64,000 nucleotides of DNA from Pseudomonadota bacterium (GCA_018262095.1 JAGTRW010000001.1:121875-185874), one strand, 5' to 3'. Shown: positions 43,138-55,629, counted from the first letter of the stretch. Numbers and translations: made by a program. Notes: generated by a model from the letters alone, not told the origin.

Positions 43138-44520
43138 CTACGCTAGGGAATCATTGCCGCGCCGAAAGGCGCTCAACAGCAAGGGAACGAAGCCGAGCGC
43201 TATTCCGCCGATGCCAAGCAAGTTGGTCACCGGATCGAAGGTCGGGATGCTGTAGAGCGCGATGAACACCATGAACAGCGCCGCGAGCAAGGGCCAGAGA
43301 ACATACGAGATGGCATCGCAGGCGCCGCCTTTCAACTTGACGCGGTAATGCCAGGCGCAGGCGAATCCGGCCAGACTCATGTAAAAACAGATCTGAAAGC
43401 CGATGGCGAGGATCGAGCTTTCGAGGATTTTTTTCACCGAAGGCATATACGACGAGCTGAACAGCAACAACACGCCGAGCAACCAGATGACCGACGTCGC
43501 CACCCAGGGCGTTTGCCATTGCGGGTGGATTTTGGCGTAACGCGGATGCAGCATTTCGTCGCGCGCCATGGCGAACATGCTGCGACTAAATTGCAGAATC
43601 TGGGTTTCGATCGTTCCGATGGTCGACAGGATCGTCGACAGCACCGCCAGATAATTCCAGGGCGCCGGGAACAATTTGTTGGCGATCGCGTAGAGCACAT
43701 TGGTATTGGCCTTGGCGATCTCCTCGTCGCTCAGCACGATCAGCACGACGATCATCATGATGATGAAGAAGAGGATCAGATTGACCATCGCCCAGAATGC
43801 GCCCTGGCTCGCCGGATGCGCCTTGCCGAGTTCGCCAAGCTTGGTCTCTTCGCTGAGGTTCATGGTGACGTCCCAGCCCCAGTAGAAAAATATCGCGGTC
43901 AGCGCGCCGGTGGCGAACAATTGCGGCGAAAACGAAAACGGTGAAAACCAGATGAGCGAAGGTATATGCGCGGGACGACCGCCATATTCGACGAAGGCGC
44001 TCAGAATCAGCGCAAAAATCACGAGCGTTTCGACGCCGGTCAGGATCAGCTGCGTGTAGCTCGCGTGCTTGATCCCCTTGGTCACCACCAGCGTCACCAG
44101 CGTCAGCCAGATCGCTGCGGTCAACGCCACCCAGGAAGTGCTTTCGACCAGTTCCGGGGCGATCAGCACCAGCGTCGACGTGGCGGCGGGAATCGTCGCC
44201 GAAACCATGAAGAAGATCGAGGCGACCAACAGCCCCCAGCCGGTGAAAAAACCCCACGTCCGGCCGAACACATGGCCAACCCACGCATAAGCGGCGCCTG
44301 CGTGCGGACTGATTTTGCTGAGATGAAAAAAAGCCAGCATGATGCCGAACATGATCAGGCCGCAGTAGAGGATGCTGCCGACCGACAGCACGCCGACCGA
44401 AGCGACGATCGTCGCGGTGGTGACGGCGACGCTGAACGCCGGGGCGGTTCCGGCAATCCCCATGACTGCGGACTCGAAAGCGCCGAGCGATTCTTTGGCC
44501 AAGCCGACCTTGTCTGACAC
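43138..44520 (-). CDS. APC-family amino acid permease
   Basis: About 12 TM; FESAVMGIAGTAPAFSVAVTTATIVASVGVL, ISPHAGAAYAWVGHVFG. Confidence 0.9.
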   Translation of the reverse strand: MSDKVGLAKESLGAFESAVMGIAGTAPAFSVAVTTATIVASVGVLSVGSILYCGLIMFGIMLAFFHLSKISPHAGAAYAWVGHVFGRTWGFFTGWGLLVASIFFMVSATIPAATSTLVLIAPELVESTSWVALTAAIWLTLVTLVVTKGIKHASYTQLILTGVETLVIFALILSAFVEYGGRPAHIPSLIWFSPFSFSPQLFATGALTAIFFYWGWDVTMNLSEETKLGELGKAHPASQGAFWAMVNLILFFIIMMIVVLIVLSDEEIAKANTNVLYAIANKLFPAPWNYLAVLSTILSTIGTIETQILQFSRSMFAMARDEMLHPRYAKIHPQWQTPWVATSVIWLLGVLLLFSSSYMPSVKKILESSILAIGFQICFYMSLAGFACAWHYRVKLKGGACDAISYVLWPLLAALFMVFIALYSIPTFDPVTNLLGIGGIALGFVPLLLSAFRRGNDSLA

Positions 44521-44657
44521 GAGCTTTCCTTAATCCTTTGGTGTTGAGTCGAACGGGCAGATCGCCGCGACGCGACTTTATTTTAATTGCGGCGCACAGG
44601 CAAATGCCCCGTTCAAACGGCGCTCCCCAACGGCAAAGGCCTTTGCTCGGCGGCAGC

Positions 44658-45482
44658 TTACGGCGTACGGCAATAGTCGTCGGTCGAAACGACCGCAACC
44701 GCCTCGACGGTGCTGGTCGGCGTCACGATGAATTCTGACGCGCCGTAATGGTCGGCCCGCGCCGTCGGCGCCCAGTCGTACGTATAGCCCAAGCGGGTAA
44801 AGGGATAACCCGGCGCTCCCAGGCGATCGACGACGTAGGACTCGGCCATCTGCCGCCCGACCAAGGCACGTAACGTCGCCGGCGTCGTCGGCTGCGCGTC
44901 GAGCGTACAAACCGGCCGCGCGGGGTCGCTCGCATCGACGCCAAGGCACGGCCGTGCAAGGTTTTGGCGAGCGACGCGAAATTCGACGAAGACCGCCTCG
45001 CGGTACTGAGACGGCGGGTCGACGGGCATTCCCAACAACTGATCGAGCCGGCGCTGCAATTGCTCGCCGCGCAACTTCCAGCGCCGACAAAGGACCTGCA
45101 CCTCGCCGCTTAGCGTCACCCACAGCGGACGATCGCCGAGCGTCACGACGCACGGCAGCGCGTCCTTGCTGCACGACGGCAGCTTGTTGGCGCTCATCAA
45201 GGAAACGACTGACAGCGTCTCGGCCGGGGGCTGCGCAAGCAGCGCAACGATCTTGCGCGGACTGGCGACCGCAGCGTCGCTGATCGCCGCGCGGTAGGCG
45301 GAATTCGGCTCGGCCGGATCGTTGGGCAGCGTTGTACAGGCAGCGAGCGCGAGCAGCAGGACGGCGTAAGCGGGCTTGAGGATCGGCATGGTTTTTCCCG
45401 GATCGGAGAGAACGCAGCCTATCATTTTCAACGTCGCCATGGCGCTGCTTTGGCAGCCGACTGACGCCGGGTGAACATGCAA
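44658..45482 (-). CDS. Putative lipoprotein of unknown function (true start probably around 45389)
   Basis: Lipobox-like LLLALAACTT; no recognised domain. Confidence 0.6.
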   Translation of the reverse strand: MHVHPASVGCQSSAMATLKMIGCVLSDPGKTMPILKPAYAVLLLALAACTTLPNDPAEPNSAYRAAISDAAVASPRKIVALLAQPPAETLSVVSLMSANKLPSCSKDALPCVVTLGDRPLWVTLSGEVQVLCRRWKLRGEQLQRRLDQLLGMPVDPPSQYREAVFVEFRVARQNLARPCLGVDASDPARPVCTLDAQPTTPATLRALVGRQMAESYVVDRLGAPGYPFTRLGYTYDWAPTARADHYGASEFIVTPTSTVEAVAVVSTDDYCRTP

Positions 45483-45513
45483 AAAGCCCCCGCCGGCATT
45501 GCCGAAGGGGGCT
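45481..45513 (-). terminator. Rho-independent terminator after ulaG-like gene
   Basis: Minus strand GAGCCCCCTTCGGCAATGCCGGCGGGGGCTTTTT. Confidence 0.75.
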
Positions 45514-45553
45514 CTCGGGACTTCAGTGCGCGACCGCGTGGCGGTCAGCTCGG

Positions 45554-46618
45554 TCAGAGGAAAGACGGGAACGGCATGTCCGTGTCTTTGGTGAAGACGT
45601 CGTCGAAGCCGCGATAGAAGTGGAACTCCATGTCGTCCTTGTTATCGGGAAAGACGAACTTGCCGCCGACCTGCCAGATGTAAGGCTTGAACTTGTACTT
45701 GAGGCGATCCTTCTTCATGTTCCAGAGCATCGTGATTTCCATCGGATCGGCCATGAAGTTGGCCCAGATGTCGTGGTGGAAGGGGATGATCACCTTGGTA
45801 TTGAGCGCCTCGGCCATGCGCAGGATGTCCGACGAGGTCATCTTGTCGGTGATGCCGCGCGGGTTCTCGCCGTACGAGCCGAGCGCAACGTCGATCACGT
45901 GCTCGTTGCCGTGCTTGGCGTAACCGTTGGCGTAGTGCGAATCGCCGCTGTGGTAGAGGTTGCCGCCCGGCGTCTTGACCAGGTAGTTGACCGCGACGTC
46001 GTCCATGTCGATCGGCATCTTGTCCTTGGCGGTCTGTTCCTTGGGCAGCGTGATCATCATCGTGCGGTCGAACGATTCGAGCACCGTGAGTTCGATGTCG
46101 CCGATCTTGACCACGTCGCCGGGTTTGACGACGACGATGCGCTCGGCCGGGACGCCCCACTTGGTCCACATCTCGGCGCACGACTTCGGCCCGATGAACG
46201 GCACGCTGCTCGGGCAGTTCTTGAGCACCGCTGCGGCGACGTTGATGTCGATGTGATCGTTGTGCGTGTGCGTCGAGACGACGGCGTCGATCTGTTTGAT
46301 GGCGAAGGGATCGATGACGAACGGCGAGACGCGCAGATTGGGCTGCAGCGCGACGCAGCCGCTCATTCGCGCCATCTGGTGGTGCGGGTCCATCAGCGGG
46401 TTCTTCATCGAGCGCTTGCCGGTGCCGCACCACAGGTCGATGCAGATATTGGTATTGCCCTCGGTCTTGACCCAGATGCCGGTACACGCCAGCCACCACA
46501 TGGCGAAGGTGCCGGGCTTGACGACTTCGCGCTCGATCTCCTCGTTGAGCCAGGTGCCCCACTGCGGGAACGTGCTCAGCACCCACGATTCCTTGGTGAT
46601 TTCATCGACTTTTGCCAT
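45554..46618 (-). CDS. ulaG: UlaG-like MBL-fold lactonase (L-ascorbate-6-phosphate lactonase family)
   Basis: [79 protein letters not shown]. Confidence 0.88.
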   Translation of the reverse strand: MAKVDEITKESWVLSTFPQWGTWLNEEIEREVVKPGTFAMWWLACTGIWVKTEGNTNICIDLWCGTGKRSMKNPLMDPHHQMARMSGCVALQPNLRVSPFVIDPFAIKQIDAVVSTHTHNDHIDINVAAAVLKNCPSSVPFIGPKSCAEMWTKWGVPAERIVVVKPGDVVKIGDIELTVLESFDRTMMITLPKEQTAKDKMPIDMDDVAVNYLVKTPGGNLYHSGDSHYANGYAKHGNEHVIDVALGSYGENPRGITDKMTSSDILRMAEALNTKVIIPFHHDIWANFMADPMEITMLWNMKKDRLKYKFKPYIWQVGGKFVFPDNKDDMEFHFYRGFDDVFTKDTDMPFPSFL

Positions 46619-46665
46619 GCTCTTCTCCTATCTAAAGTTCAAATTGATTCAACGCGGGTGACCGA

Positions 46666-47697
46666 CTAACTGACGAAATAGAGCGCGGCCTCGCCCTTCT
46701 CACGGTTGGCGGCAACGATGATGTCGCGGCGCTGTTCATGCAGCACGTAGACGTTGCTCGGACCGACGCCTTCTTCAATGACCACCGCTTCGAGTTGCGC
46801 CGGATCGGAGGGCGTCGCCTGCACGTAGAAAAGCTGTTGCTTGCCGCGTCGGCAGCCGCCGATGAAGACCGGCCGCCCGGCCAGCGTGGCACCGACGACG
46901 ACATGGTAGAACTCGGTGACTTCGGGATGCTCGTAGATCTTCTTGAACGCGCCGTCGATCTTCTTGTAGACGCGGAAGTACTCACCGTGAAACGGTTCGA
47001 TGGTCGCGAATTCGAGTTCGCCGTCGCCGTCGATGTCGATCGCCGAAATATCGCTGATCGGCCAATCCATCAACTGCGTTACGGTCCATTCGCCGCCGGG
47101 AAGCTGCGGTGGCGCAACCTCGAAGGCGCCCTGTTCGCAGGTGACCAGGCCGCACATCGCGCCATCTCGCACCAGCCGGCTATAGCCGTGGTTCTTGGTC
47201 AAGCCGTCCTTGAGCACGGAGACCTGCAGCGGGCCCGCGCCAGTGAATTCGCCGACCCAGATCTTGCCGGGATTCGACCAGTCTTCCTTGGACTCCTTGG
47301 TGGTCGCCAGCGTGCAACCTATGAAATAATGCCGGCCGCCGACCGTGAGCAGATCGAAACGGTGAATGTAGGGAAGCTGCAACACATCGCTGACCGCGTA
47401 GCCGCCGGTACTCAGCGGGCGCACATGGACGATTTTTGCTTCTTCCCATTGGAACATCTTGAAGAATTTCTGCACCGCCAGGAACTCGCCGTTGGTTCCC
47501 GGAATGGGAACGATCGACATCGTGCCGCCGGGGCCTTCCCAGACCGTATGCGACGACGCGTAGTCGGCGCCGGTCCACGCCAGACACGGCCCTTCGCCCT
47601 CGGTGGCGAGCAGGATTCTGGACTGACCGTCGACCACGATGCTGTTGGCCGAATAACAGCGGTTGAGCTCGGTCAGAAAGTGCTTTTCGATTTTCAT
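46666..47697 (-). CDS. Uncharacterised protein with FG-GAP/VCBS-like Ca-binding motif
   Basis: 344 aa, no signal peptide; DIDGDGELEFATIEPF (DxDxDG) and repeated beta-rich blades; likely cotranscribed with ulaG-like gene. Confidence 0.7.
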   Translation of the reverse strand: MKIEKHFLTELNRCYSANSIVVDGQSRILLATEGEGPCLAWTGADYASSHTVWEGPGGTMSIVPIPGTNGEFLAVQKFFKMFQWEEAKIVHVRPLSTGGYAVSDVLQLPYIHRFDLLTVGGRHYFIGCTLATTKESKEDWSNPGKIWVGEFTGAGPLQVSVLKDGLTKNHGYSRLVRDGAMCGLVTCEQGAFEVAPPQLPGGEWTVTQLMDWPISDISAIDIDGDGELEFATIEPFHGEYFRVYKKIDGAFKKIYEHPEVTEFYHVVVGATLAGRPVFIGGCRRGKQQLFYVQATPSDPAQLEAVVIEEGVGPSNVYVLHEQRRDIIVAANREKGEAALYFVS

Positions 47698-47785
47698 CGC
47701 ATTCGTCCTCAAGGATCAAAACAACTGCCGCAAACGATAATTTCAGCGAATTTTATATCATTTTGTTAAACAAATAAAGCGAGTA

Positions 47786-47802
47786 ACGATCAAAAAGATC
47801 GT
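47786..47802. promoter_or_regulatory. Shared operator ACGATC-N5-GATCGT (site 1)
   Basis: ACGATC-AAAAA-GATCGT in divergent region between the unknown/ulaG pair and the kinase/deoR pair. Confidence 0.7.
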
Positions 47803-47867
47803 ATTGAACAGTGCATTTTGCGAAATTTCGCTTTAGAATTCGCTGGGCGTTGGTAACTGGAGGTGGC

Positions 47868-49376
47868 ATGAAGGGGATCATTACCGTCGATATCGGAACA
47901 ACCAGCATGAGGGCCATCCTCTTCGACAGGCAGGGCCTTGCCTTGCATATCGATCAGCGCGAAAACGTTCCGCAGTTTTTCAACGACGGTCGCGTCGAGC
48001 AGGACCCGGCGGCGTGGCAAACGATTGTCTGCGAGGTCCTGGGCAATTGCGCCAAGGTCGCCGCGACGAAAGGGGTCGAGCCGCTCTGCGTGTCGGTCAC
48101 CGCGCAACGTTCATCGGTGATTCCGGTCGATCGCGACGGCAAGCCGTTGCATCCCGCGATCATGTGGCAGGACAAGCGCTGCGCCGCGCTGGCGTTGGCC
48201 ATGGCGGAATACAACCCGCTGGTGTACGGCAAGACCGGGCTCAAGATCTCACCGGTTTTCTCGGCGCTCAAGATGACCTGGCTGCGCCGCAACCATCCCG
48301 ACATCTGGCAGAAGACGTACAAGATGATCGGCATCCAGGACTGGGTTCTCTACCTGCTGACCGGCCGCTTCGTCACCGACCAGACCTTTGGCAGCCGAAC
48401 CAATCTGCTCGACCTGAAAACGCGCGCCTGGGACCCCGATCTGCTGTCGCTGTTCGAGGTCGAACCCGGAATGCTTTGCGATCTCGTCGAGCCCGGATCG
48501 GTAATCGGCGCACTGACCCCGGCGATGGCCCTGGCGACCGGTCTGCCAGCCGGCTTGCCGGTCGTTTCAGCGGGCGGCGACCAGCAATGCGCGGCGCTCG
48601 GCCTTGGCCTGTTTTCGGGCGAACACGCCGTATCGAACACCGGAACCGGCTCCTACCTCATCGGCCACACCGAGCGGCCGGCATTCGACGAAAAGATGCG
48701 CTTGTCGTGCAATGTCTCGGCGGTTCCCGGCGCGTATATCGTCGAGGCCGCGGTACTGACTTCGGGAACGATCTACCGCTGGTTCGCTGAATCGATCTTC
48801 GGCGGCAACGCGCCCTCAAGAGACACTTTCGCCGCGGTCAACGCGGCGGCGCAGAGCGCGCCGCCCGGTTGCAACGGCCTGCTGCTCTTGCCCCATTTCA
48901 AAGGCTGCGGATCGCCGCACTGGGACCCCGACGCCAAGGGCGTATTTTTCAACCTGACACTCTCGACTTCGCGCGGCGACATGGCGCGCGCCATCCTTGA
49001 GGGCATTGCGGTCGAGATGAAGGGAAGCCTCGAGCTCGTCGAAAAGCTCTGCGGTACCGTCGCTTCGGTGACCGTCTCGGGCGGACTGACGCGATCGACG
49101 CTGTTTAACCAGATTCAGAGCGACATCTTCGAGCGCGCTGTCGTCCGCCTCAAAAATGATGAAGCCACCTCGCTCGGCGCCTGGATCGCCGGCGCCGTCG
49201 CGCTGGGCGTCGAAGACAATCATGCAGCCGCTTTCGCTCGCGTCAGCGACCCCGCTTCGGCGCAAAGCTACCAGCCCGACCCCGCCCTGCAGCAAACGTA
49301 CCAACGCCAGTCCCGCCAGTCGCAAGCGCTCTACCAGGCCTTGGCGTCCCCCGCCTTCCGCGAGCAGTTAAAGTGA
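47868..49376 (+). CDS. FGGY-family carbohydrate kinase (xylulokinase-like)
   Basis: GIITVDIGTTSMRAILFD, SVTAQRSSVIPVDRDGKPLHPAIMWQDKR, SNTGTGSYLIGH; ATG 47868. Confidence 0.92.
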   Translation: MKGIITVDIGTTSMRAILFDRQGLALHIDQRENVPQFFNDGRVEQDPAAWQTIVCEVLGNCAKVAATKGVEPLCVSVTAQRSSVIPVDRDGKPLHPAIMWQDKRCAALALAMAEYNPLVYGKTGLKISPVFSALKMTWLRRNHPDIWQKTYKMIGIQDWVLYLLTGRFVTDQTFGSRTNLLDLKTRAWDPDLLSLFEVEPGMLCDLVEPGSVIGALTPAMALATGLPAGLPVVSAGGDQQCAALGLGLFSGEHAVSNTGTGSYLIGHTERPAFDEKMRLSCNVSAVPGAYIVEAAVLTSGTIYRWFAESIFGGNAPSRDTFAAVNAAAQSAPPGCNGLLLLPHFKGCGSPHWDPDAKGVFFNLTLSTSRGDMARAILEGIAVEMKGSLELVEKLCGTVASVTVSGGLTRSTLFNQIQSDIFERAVVRLKNDEATSLGAWIAGAVALGVEDNHAAAFARVSDPASAQSYQPDPALQQTYQRQSRQSQALYQALASPAFREQLK

Positions 49377-49386
49377 GGAAAACACA

Positions 49387-50187
49387 GTGAAAGTGAGCAA
49401 CCAGCGACCGCCGACGACCGTCTCCAATTACCGCCACAAGAAAATCCTGGAGATGCTGTACCAGCGAAAATCCGTCTCTGCCGACGAACTGGCCGCGGAA
49501 TTCGGCGTCTCCAAGATCACCATCCGACGCGACCTCGACGCCTTGGCCGGCGACAAGTTTCTCGAGCGTACGCGCGGCGGCGCCGTTTCAGTGTCCGGCC
49601 TGAGTTTCGAGGAGTTTTTCGAGGAAAAGGACCATTCCGCCAAGAAGGAAAAGAGCCTGATCGGCCGCTATGTCGCCGCGCTGGTCGCCGAAAACGAAAC
49701 CGTCTTCGTCAATGCCGGATCGACGACGCTCGAGGTCATCCGCCATCTGCAGGGCAAGAATGCACGCATCGTCACCAACAACGCCGCCTGCCTCTCGCTC
49801 GATCTCGATCCGCATCAGGAGTTGATCCTGCTCGGCGGCGACTACCGCATGCAGTCAAAGTCGCTGGTCGGCGACCTGACCATCAACAGCCTGCGCCCGA
49901 TCTTTTCGAGCATCACCGTGCTCGGCATCAATGGCGTGAGCATCAAGAAGGGATGCACCAGCGCGGTACACCAGGAAACCAGCGTCAACAAGGCGATGAT
50001 CGAAAATTCAAGCGGCAAGGTGATCGTCGTCGCCGACCATACCAAGATGAACAGCGTCTCAAGTTTCCTGACCTGCCCGCTCAACCGCATCGACATGATC
50101 GTCACCGACTGGCTGGCACCGCTTCAGTTCTGCGAAGAACTCGAAGCGTCCGGGCTATGCGTCGTCAGAGTGGCGGAAGAAGCTTAG
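49387..50187 (+). CDS. DeoR-family transcriptional regulator
   Basis: RHKKILEMLYQRKSVSADELAAEFGVSKITIRRDLDAL, VNAGSTTLEVIRHL sugar-phosphate sensing domain. Confidence 0.95.
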   Translation: MKVSNQRPPTTVSNYRHKKILEMLYQRKSVSADELAAEFGVSKITIRRDLDALAGDKFLERTRGGAVSVSGLSFEEFFEEKDHSAKKEKSLIGRYVAALVAENETVFVNAGSTTLEVIRHLQGKNARIVTNNAACLSLDLDPHQELILLGGDYRMQSKSLVGDLTINSLRPIFSSITVLGINGVSIKKGCTSAVHQETSVNKAMIENSSGKVIVVADHTKMNSVSSFLTCPLNRIDMIVTDWLAPLQFCEELEASGLCVVRVAEEA

Positions 50188-50222
50188 CCCGGTCGCCAGA
50201 ACATCCCGGCGACCGTAGCGGC

Positions 50223-50918
50223 TCAGTTCTGCCCGTAGTACGCGCCGGGGCCGTGCTTGCGGAAGAAGTGCTTCTCAAGCAGATGCTGCGGCATCGGTGG
50301 CAGGTTCTTTTCCAGTTGCAAACTGAGCAAGGCCATGCGTGCGGTCAGTTCGAGCACGGCCGCATTATGCACGGCGTCGTTGGCATCGCTGCCCCAGGCG
50401 AAGGGGCCGTGGTTGGCCACCAGAACGACCGGCATATGACGCGGGTCGATATTGCCTTCGCGGAAGCGCTCGACGATCGCCAGCCCCGTTTCGGATTCGT
50501 ACTCACCGGCCGTCTGCTGCTGCTTGAGCTGCCGCGTGCAGGGAATCTCACCGAAAAAATAGTCGGCATGCGTCGTCCCCAGCGCGGGAATTCCCCGGCA
50601 GGCCTGAGCCCAGACCGTCGCCCAGGTCGAATGGGTATGCACGATGCCGCCGATCTGCGGAAAGTGGCGGTACAGTTCGACGTGCGTCGGCAGGTCCGAC
50701 GAAGGACGCAGCTTGCCTTCGAGAACACGGCCATCGGCATCGACGACGACCATGTCGGCCACTTTCATGGTTGCGTACGGAACACCGCTGGGCTTGATGA
50801 CGAAAGCGCCGCTCTCGGGGTCCTTGCCGCTGACATTGCCCCAGGTAAAGTCGACGAGACCTTGGCGCGGCAGTTCGAGATTGGCTTCGAGAACCTGCTC
50901 TTTGAGTGCTTCAAGCAT
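50223..50918 (-). CDS. L-ribulose-5-phosphate 4-epimerase (AraD/UlaF family)
   Basis: [64 protein letters not shown] 50918. Confidence 0.95.
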   Translation of the reverse strand: MLEALKEQVLEANLELPRQGLVDFTWGNVSGKDPESGAFVIKPSGVPYATMKVADMVVVDADGRVLEGKLRPSSDLPTHVELYRHFPQIGGIVHTHSTWATVWAQACRGIPALGTTHADYFFGEIPCTRQLKQQQTAGEYESETGLAIVERFREGNIDPRHMPVVLVANHGPFAWGSDANDAVHNAAVLELTARMALLSLQLEKNLPPMPQHLLEKHFFRKHGPGAYYGQN

Positions 50919-51772
50919 TATGCGTACCCTCCTTGGTGCAGACGTTCGCCGACCCACTGACGGGCCAGCGCAATTTCCTTGATCGGATCGGCGGCTTTCT
51001 CGGTCCACATTTCGACCAGAAACGGTCCCGCATAAGCCAGATCGTGCAGCGTTCTGAAGCAATGGACGAAGTCGACGCTGCCTTCGCCAAAAGCGATATC
51101 GCGGAAAGCTCCCGGAAAGTTCGGAGCGACCGGCAGCGTTTCCTTGACATGGACGCCGACGATTTGATCGATTCCAGCCTTCAATTCGGCGGCCACGTCG
51201 TTGCCCCAGGCGGTGAGGTTGCCGAGGTCCGGATAGACCATGAACCACGGCGACGGCAACCGCTCCTTGAGCACCAGGTATTTGCTGATCGAGTTGAGAA
51301 AGGTGGTGTCCATGATTTCGAGCGCCAGCGTCACCTGATGCTGCGCAGCGACCTGCAGCGCGCGCTCCATCCCCGCGTAGTAGCGCTCGCGGGATTCGCG
51401 CGTGGTCGGCTCGTAATAGACGTCGTAACCGGCAAGCTGGATGACGCGGATGCCGGTATCGCTGGCGAAACGAATCGCTTTCGTCATGAACTGCGCAGCT
51501 TGCGCCCGGATGCCCGGATCGGCGCTACCGAACGGTATCTTGCGGTGACCCGACAGGCACATCGAGGGAACCGGCACCTCGTTTTCGCGCGAAGCGCGGA
51601 AAAACGCCAAGCGCTCGGCCAGCGACCAGTCGAGGCGAGCCATGCGCTCAGGCGTTTCATCGACCGACAATTCAAGAAAATCATAGCCGGCACCGCGTGC
51701 GGCCTTGAATCGTTCGCCCCAGGTCATATCCTTGGGCAGGGCCTTTTCGTAAATACCAATCGGATTTTCCAT
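50918..51772 (-). CDS. L-ribulose-5-phosphate 3-epimerase (UlaE/SgbU family)
   Basis: [48 protein letters not shown]; overlaps the araD start. Confidence 0.92.
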   Translation of the reverse strand: MENPIGIYEKALPKDMTWGERFKAARGAGYDFLELSVDETPERMARLDWSLAERLAFFRASRENEVPVPSMCLSGHRKIPFGSADPGIRAQAAQFMTKAIRFASDTGIRVIQLAGYDVYYEPTTRESRERYYAGMERALQVAAQHQVTLALEIMDTTFLNSISKYLVLKERLPSPWFMVYPDLGNLTAWGNDVAAELKAGIDQIVGVHVKETLPVAPNFPGAFRDIAFGEGSVDFVHCFRTLHDLAYAGPFLVEMWTEKAADPIKEIALARQWVGERLHQGGYA

Positions 51773-52017
51773 CAAACCCTCTCGCTTTGGGGCCTGCAGT
51801 GTAATTTCGGCGGCCGAAAATGTAAAGAAAGAAAAGCACAAAGTGATCGATAACAGAACACAAAGCGCCGAACCAGCCTCATTTTCAGGCAACACGGCAC
51901 GCCGAACGATGCCGCTCGCCGACTCTGTTTATCGCCGTATTGCGTTGATTCTAGGGGCCTATTATTTTATCCGAAATTTATTGCCAAGAACGACAATTTG
52001 ATTATAGAATGGTTCCA

Positions 52018-52040
52018 TAAACGATCATATTGATCGTTTA
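52018..52040. promoter_or_regulatory. Shared operator ACGATC-N5-GATCGT (site 2), perfect 23-bp palindrome
   Basis: TAAACGATCA-TAT-TGATCGTTTA, just downstream of TTGCCA-N16-TATAGA promoter-like elements. Confidence 0.85.
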
Positions 52041-52081
52041 GTGCATCCATGTTCATGGCGTTTTTTTCGAGGGGAAAAGAG

Positions 52082-53026
52082 ATGGCAAAGACAAAATTGA
52101 TGGCGATGCTGACCGCCTTGCTGGTCACCGCAAGCGGGGTCGCGACGGCGCAGACCAGCTACAAGATTGGTTATTTACCGAGCACCGTCGGACAGGCGCT
52201 GACCCAGGCGTGGCGCGTCGGCATCGAAAACGCGCTCAAGGACAAGAAAAACGTCACGATGCAGTCGCTCGACGCGCAAATGAAAGCGGAAATCCAGGTC
52301 ACCATGATGGACGACTTCATCAACCAGGGTTACAACGCGATCATCCTGCAGCCGATCGACGCCGCGGCGCTCACCGCCAGCGTCAAGAAAGCCGAAAGCA
52401 AGGGTATCCCGGTGATCACGCTCAACACCGACACCATGCTGCCGCACGCTGCCTGCGTGACGATGGACGATACCGGTGCCGGTTACATGGTCGCCGAAAA
52501 CGTCGGCAAATCGCTCGGCGGCAAGGGCAACGTCGCGATCCTGCAGTCGCCTCCTGGCGCCCAGGCCGGCGTCGAACGCGAAAAGGGATTCCGCGCGGCA
52601 CTCGCCAAACAGTATCCGAACATCAAGATCGTCGGCGCCCAGAATGCCCAGTGGAACAAGGACAAGGGCATTGAGATCATGAACAGCTTCCTGCAGGTCA
52701 ACAAGGAGCTCGACGCTGTCTTCGCAGTCAATGACAATATGGCCGAAGGCGCAATGATCGCCGCCGAATCGGCAGGCCGTCTCGGCCAGATCAAGATCTG
52801 GGGCTTCAACGGGCAAAAGAGCACGCTGGCGCTGATCGAACAGGGCAAGATCACCGGCACCGCGTATACCAATGCCTACAACCAGGGTGGAATGGCGGCG
52901 AAATATGCGATGGACCTGCTGACCGGCGCCAAGAAGAAGGGCGCGGCGACCGAGATCATCAAGGTTCCGCCGTTTGCCGCAACCAAGGATACGGTGGCAC
53001 AAATCAAGGCTGAAGATCGCTGGTAA
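52082..53026 (+). CDS. Sugar ABC transporter substrate-binding protein (RbsB-like)
   Basis: Signal peptide; YKIGYLPSTVGQALTQAWRVGIENALKDKK, VITLNTDTMLPHAACVTMDDTGAG. Confidence 0.92.
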   Translation: MAKTKLMAMLTALLVTASGVATAQTSYKIGYLPSTVGQALTQAWRVGIENALKDKKNVTMQSLDAQMKAEIQVTMMDDFINQGYNAIILQPIDAAALTASVKKAESKGIPVITLNTDTMLPHAACVTMDDTGAGYMVAENVGKSLGGKGNVAILQSPPGAQAGVEREKGFRAALAKQYPNIKIVGAQNAQWNKDKGIEIMNSFLQVNKELDAVFAVNDNMAEGAMIAAESAGRLGQIKIWGFNGQKSTLALIEQGKITGTAYTNAYNQGGMAAKYAMDLLTGAKKKGAATEIIKVPPFAATKDTVAQIKAEDRW

Positions 53027-53101
53027 GCAGAGATTCAATTCACAACGGGGCCACGAGGTCCCGTTGCTTGTCCTACAGAGAATGATCCGGAGGTACCTAT
53101 C

Positions 53102-54102
53102 GTGTCGGTCAGCGCTATTCGACGACTCATCCTGGTTGGGCTGCTGATATCCATCGGTGCCGCCCTGTCCATTGCCAGCCCAAGCTTCCTCACCCTCGAC
53201 AACCTGATGACGCTGCTGCAGGAAGCATCGCTGACGGGCATTGTCGCCATCGGCTTTACGCTGGTGCTGATCACCGCCGGAATCGACATGTCGATCGGCG
53301 CAGTGATCGCCATCACCTCGATGGTCTGCGTCAATTTCATTTCCTATACCCACTTGCCGGCCTATGTTTTCATCCCAATCGCGCTTGCCGGCGGCTGCCT
53401 GATCGGCTGGGTCAACGGCTTCTTCATCACTTATTTCAAGCTGCCCGAATTCATCGTCACGCTCGCCACGCGAGGGATTCTGGCCGGCCTGGCGCTGATC
53501 GCGGCGGTCAAGGACGACCAGGGCTTCGTCAAGAACGTCTTCATCCAGGACGAGGTCTTCCTCTCCTTCGGCGAAACGGTCGGCCCCGTCTATATCGTGA
53601 CCATCGTCTTCTTCGTGCTGGCGTTCGCCACCCAGCTCTTCCTCAAGCGCACGCGCGCCGGAACCAACGTCTACGCGACCGGCGCCAACCCGACCGCGTC
53701 GCGCCTGTCCGGAATCAATACCGACCGCACGCTGATCGGCGTCTATATGTTCTCGGGCTTCTGCGCGGCGCTGGCGTCGATCTTCCTGTCGGCACGAATG
53801 ATGACCGCGATGCCCGATTTCGGCATCGGCTCCGAAATGGACGTGATCGCTTCGGTGGTGATCGGCGGCACGCCATTTACCGGCGGCGTCGGCGACATCT
53901 GGGGAACGGTAATCGGCACGCTGTTCCTGGCGCTGATCAAGAACGGCATCCTCAAACTGGGGCTATCGCCGTACATCCAACCGATCGTGATCGGCGGAAT
54001 CATCGTCGTGACGGTAATCGCCGACGTCTGGTACAAGGGCTTCGCCGAAAAGCGGGCGACCCGCATCGCACGTCAGAAACAGGCTTTGGCCAAGGAGGGC
54101 GT

Positions 54103-54106
<4 letters not shown>
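53102..54106 (+). CDS. Sugar ABC transporter permease (RbsC-like)
   Basis: GTG start; GIVAIGFTLVLITAGIDMSIGAVIAITSM. Confidence 0.93.
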
Positions 54107-55625
<1,519 letters not shown>

Positions 55626-55629
<4 letters not shown>

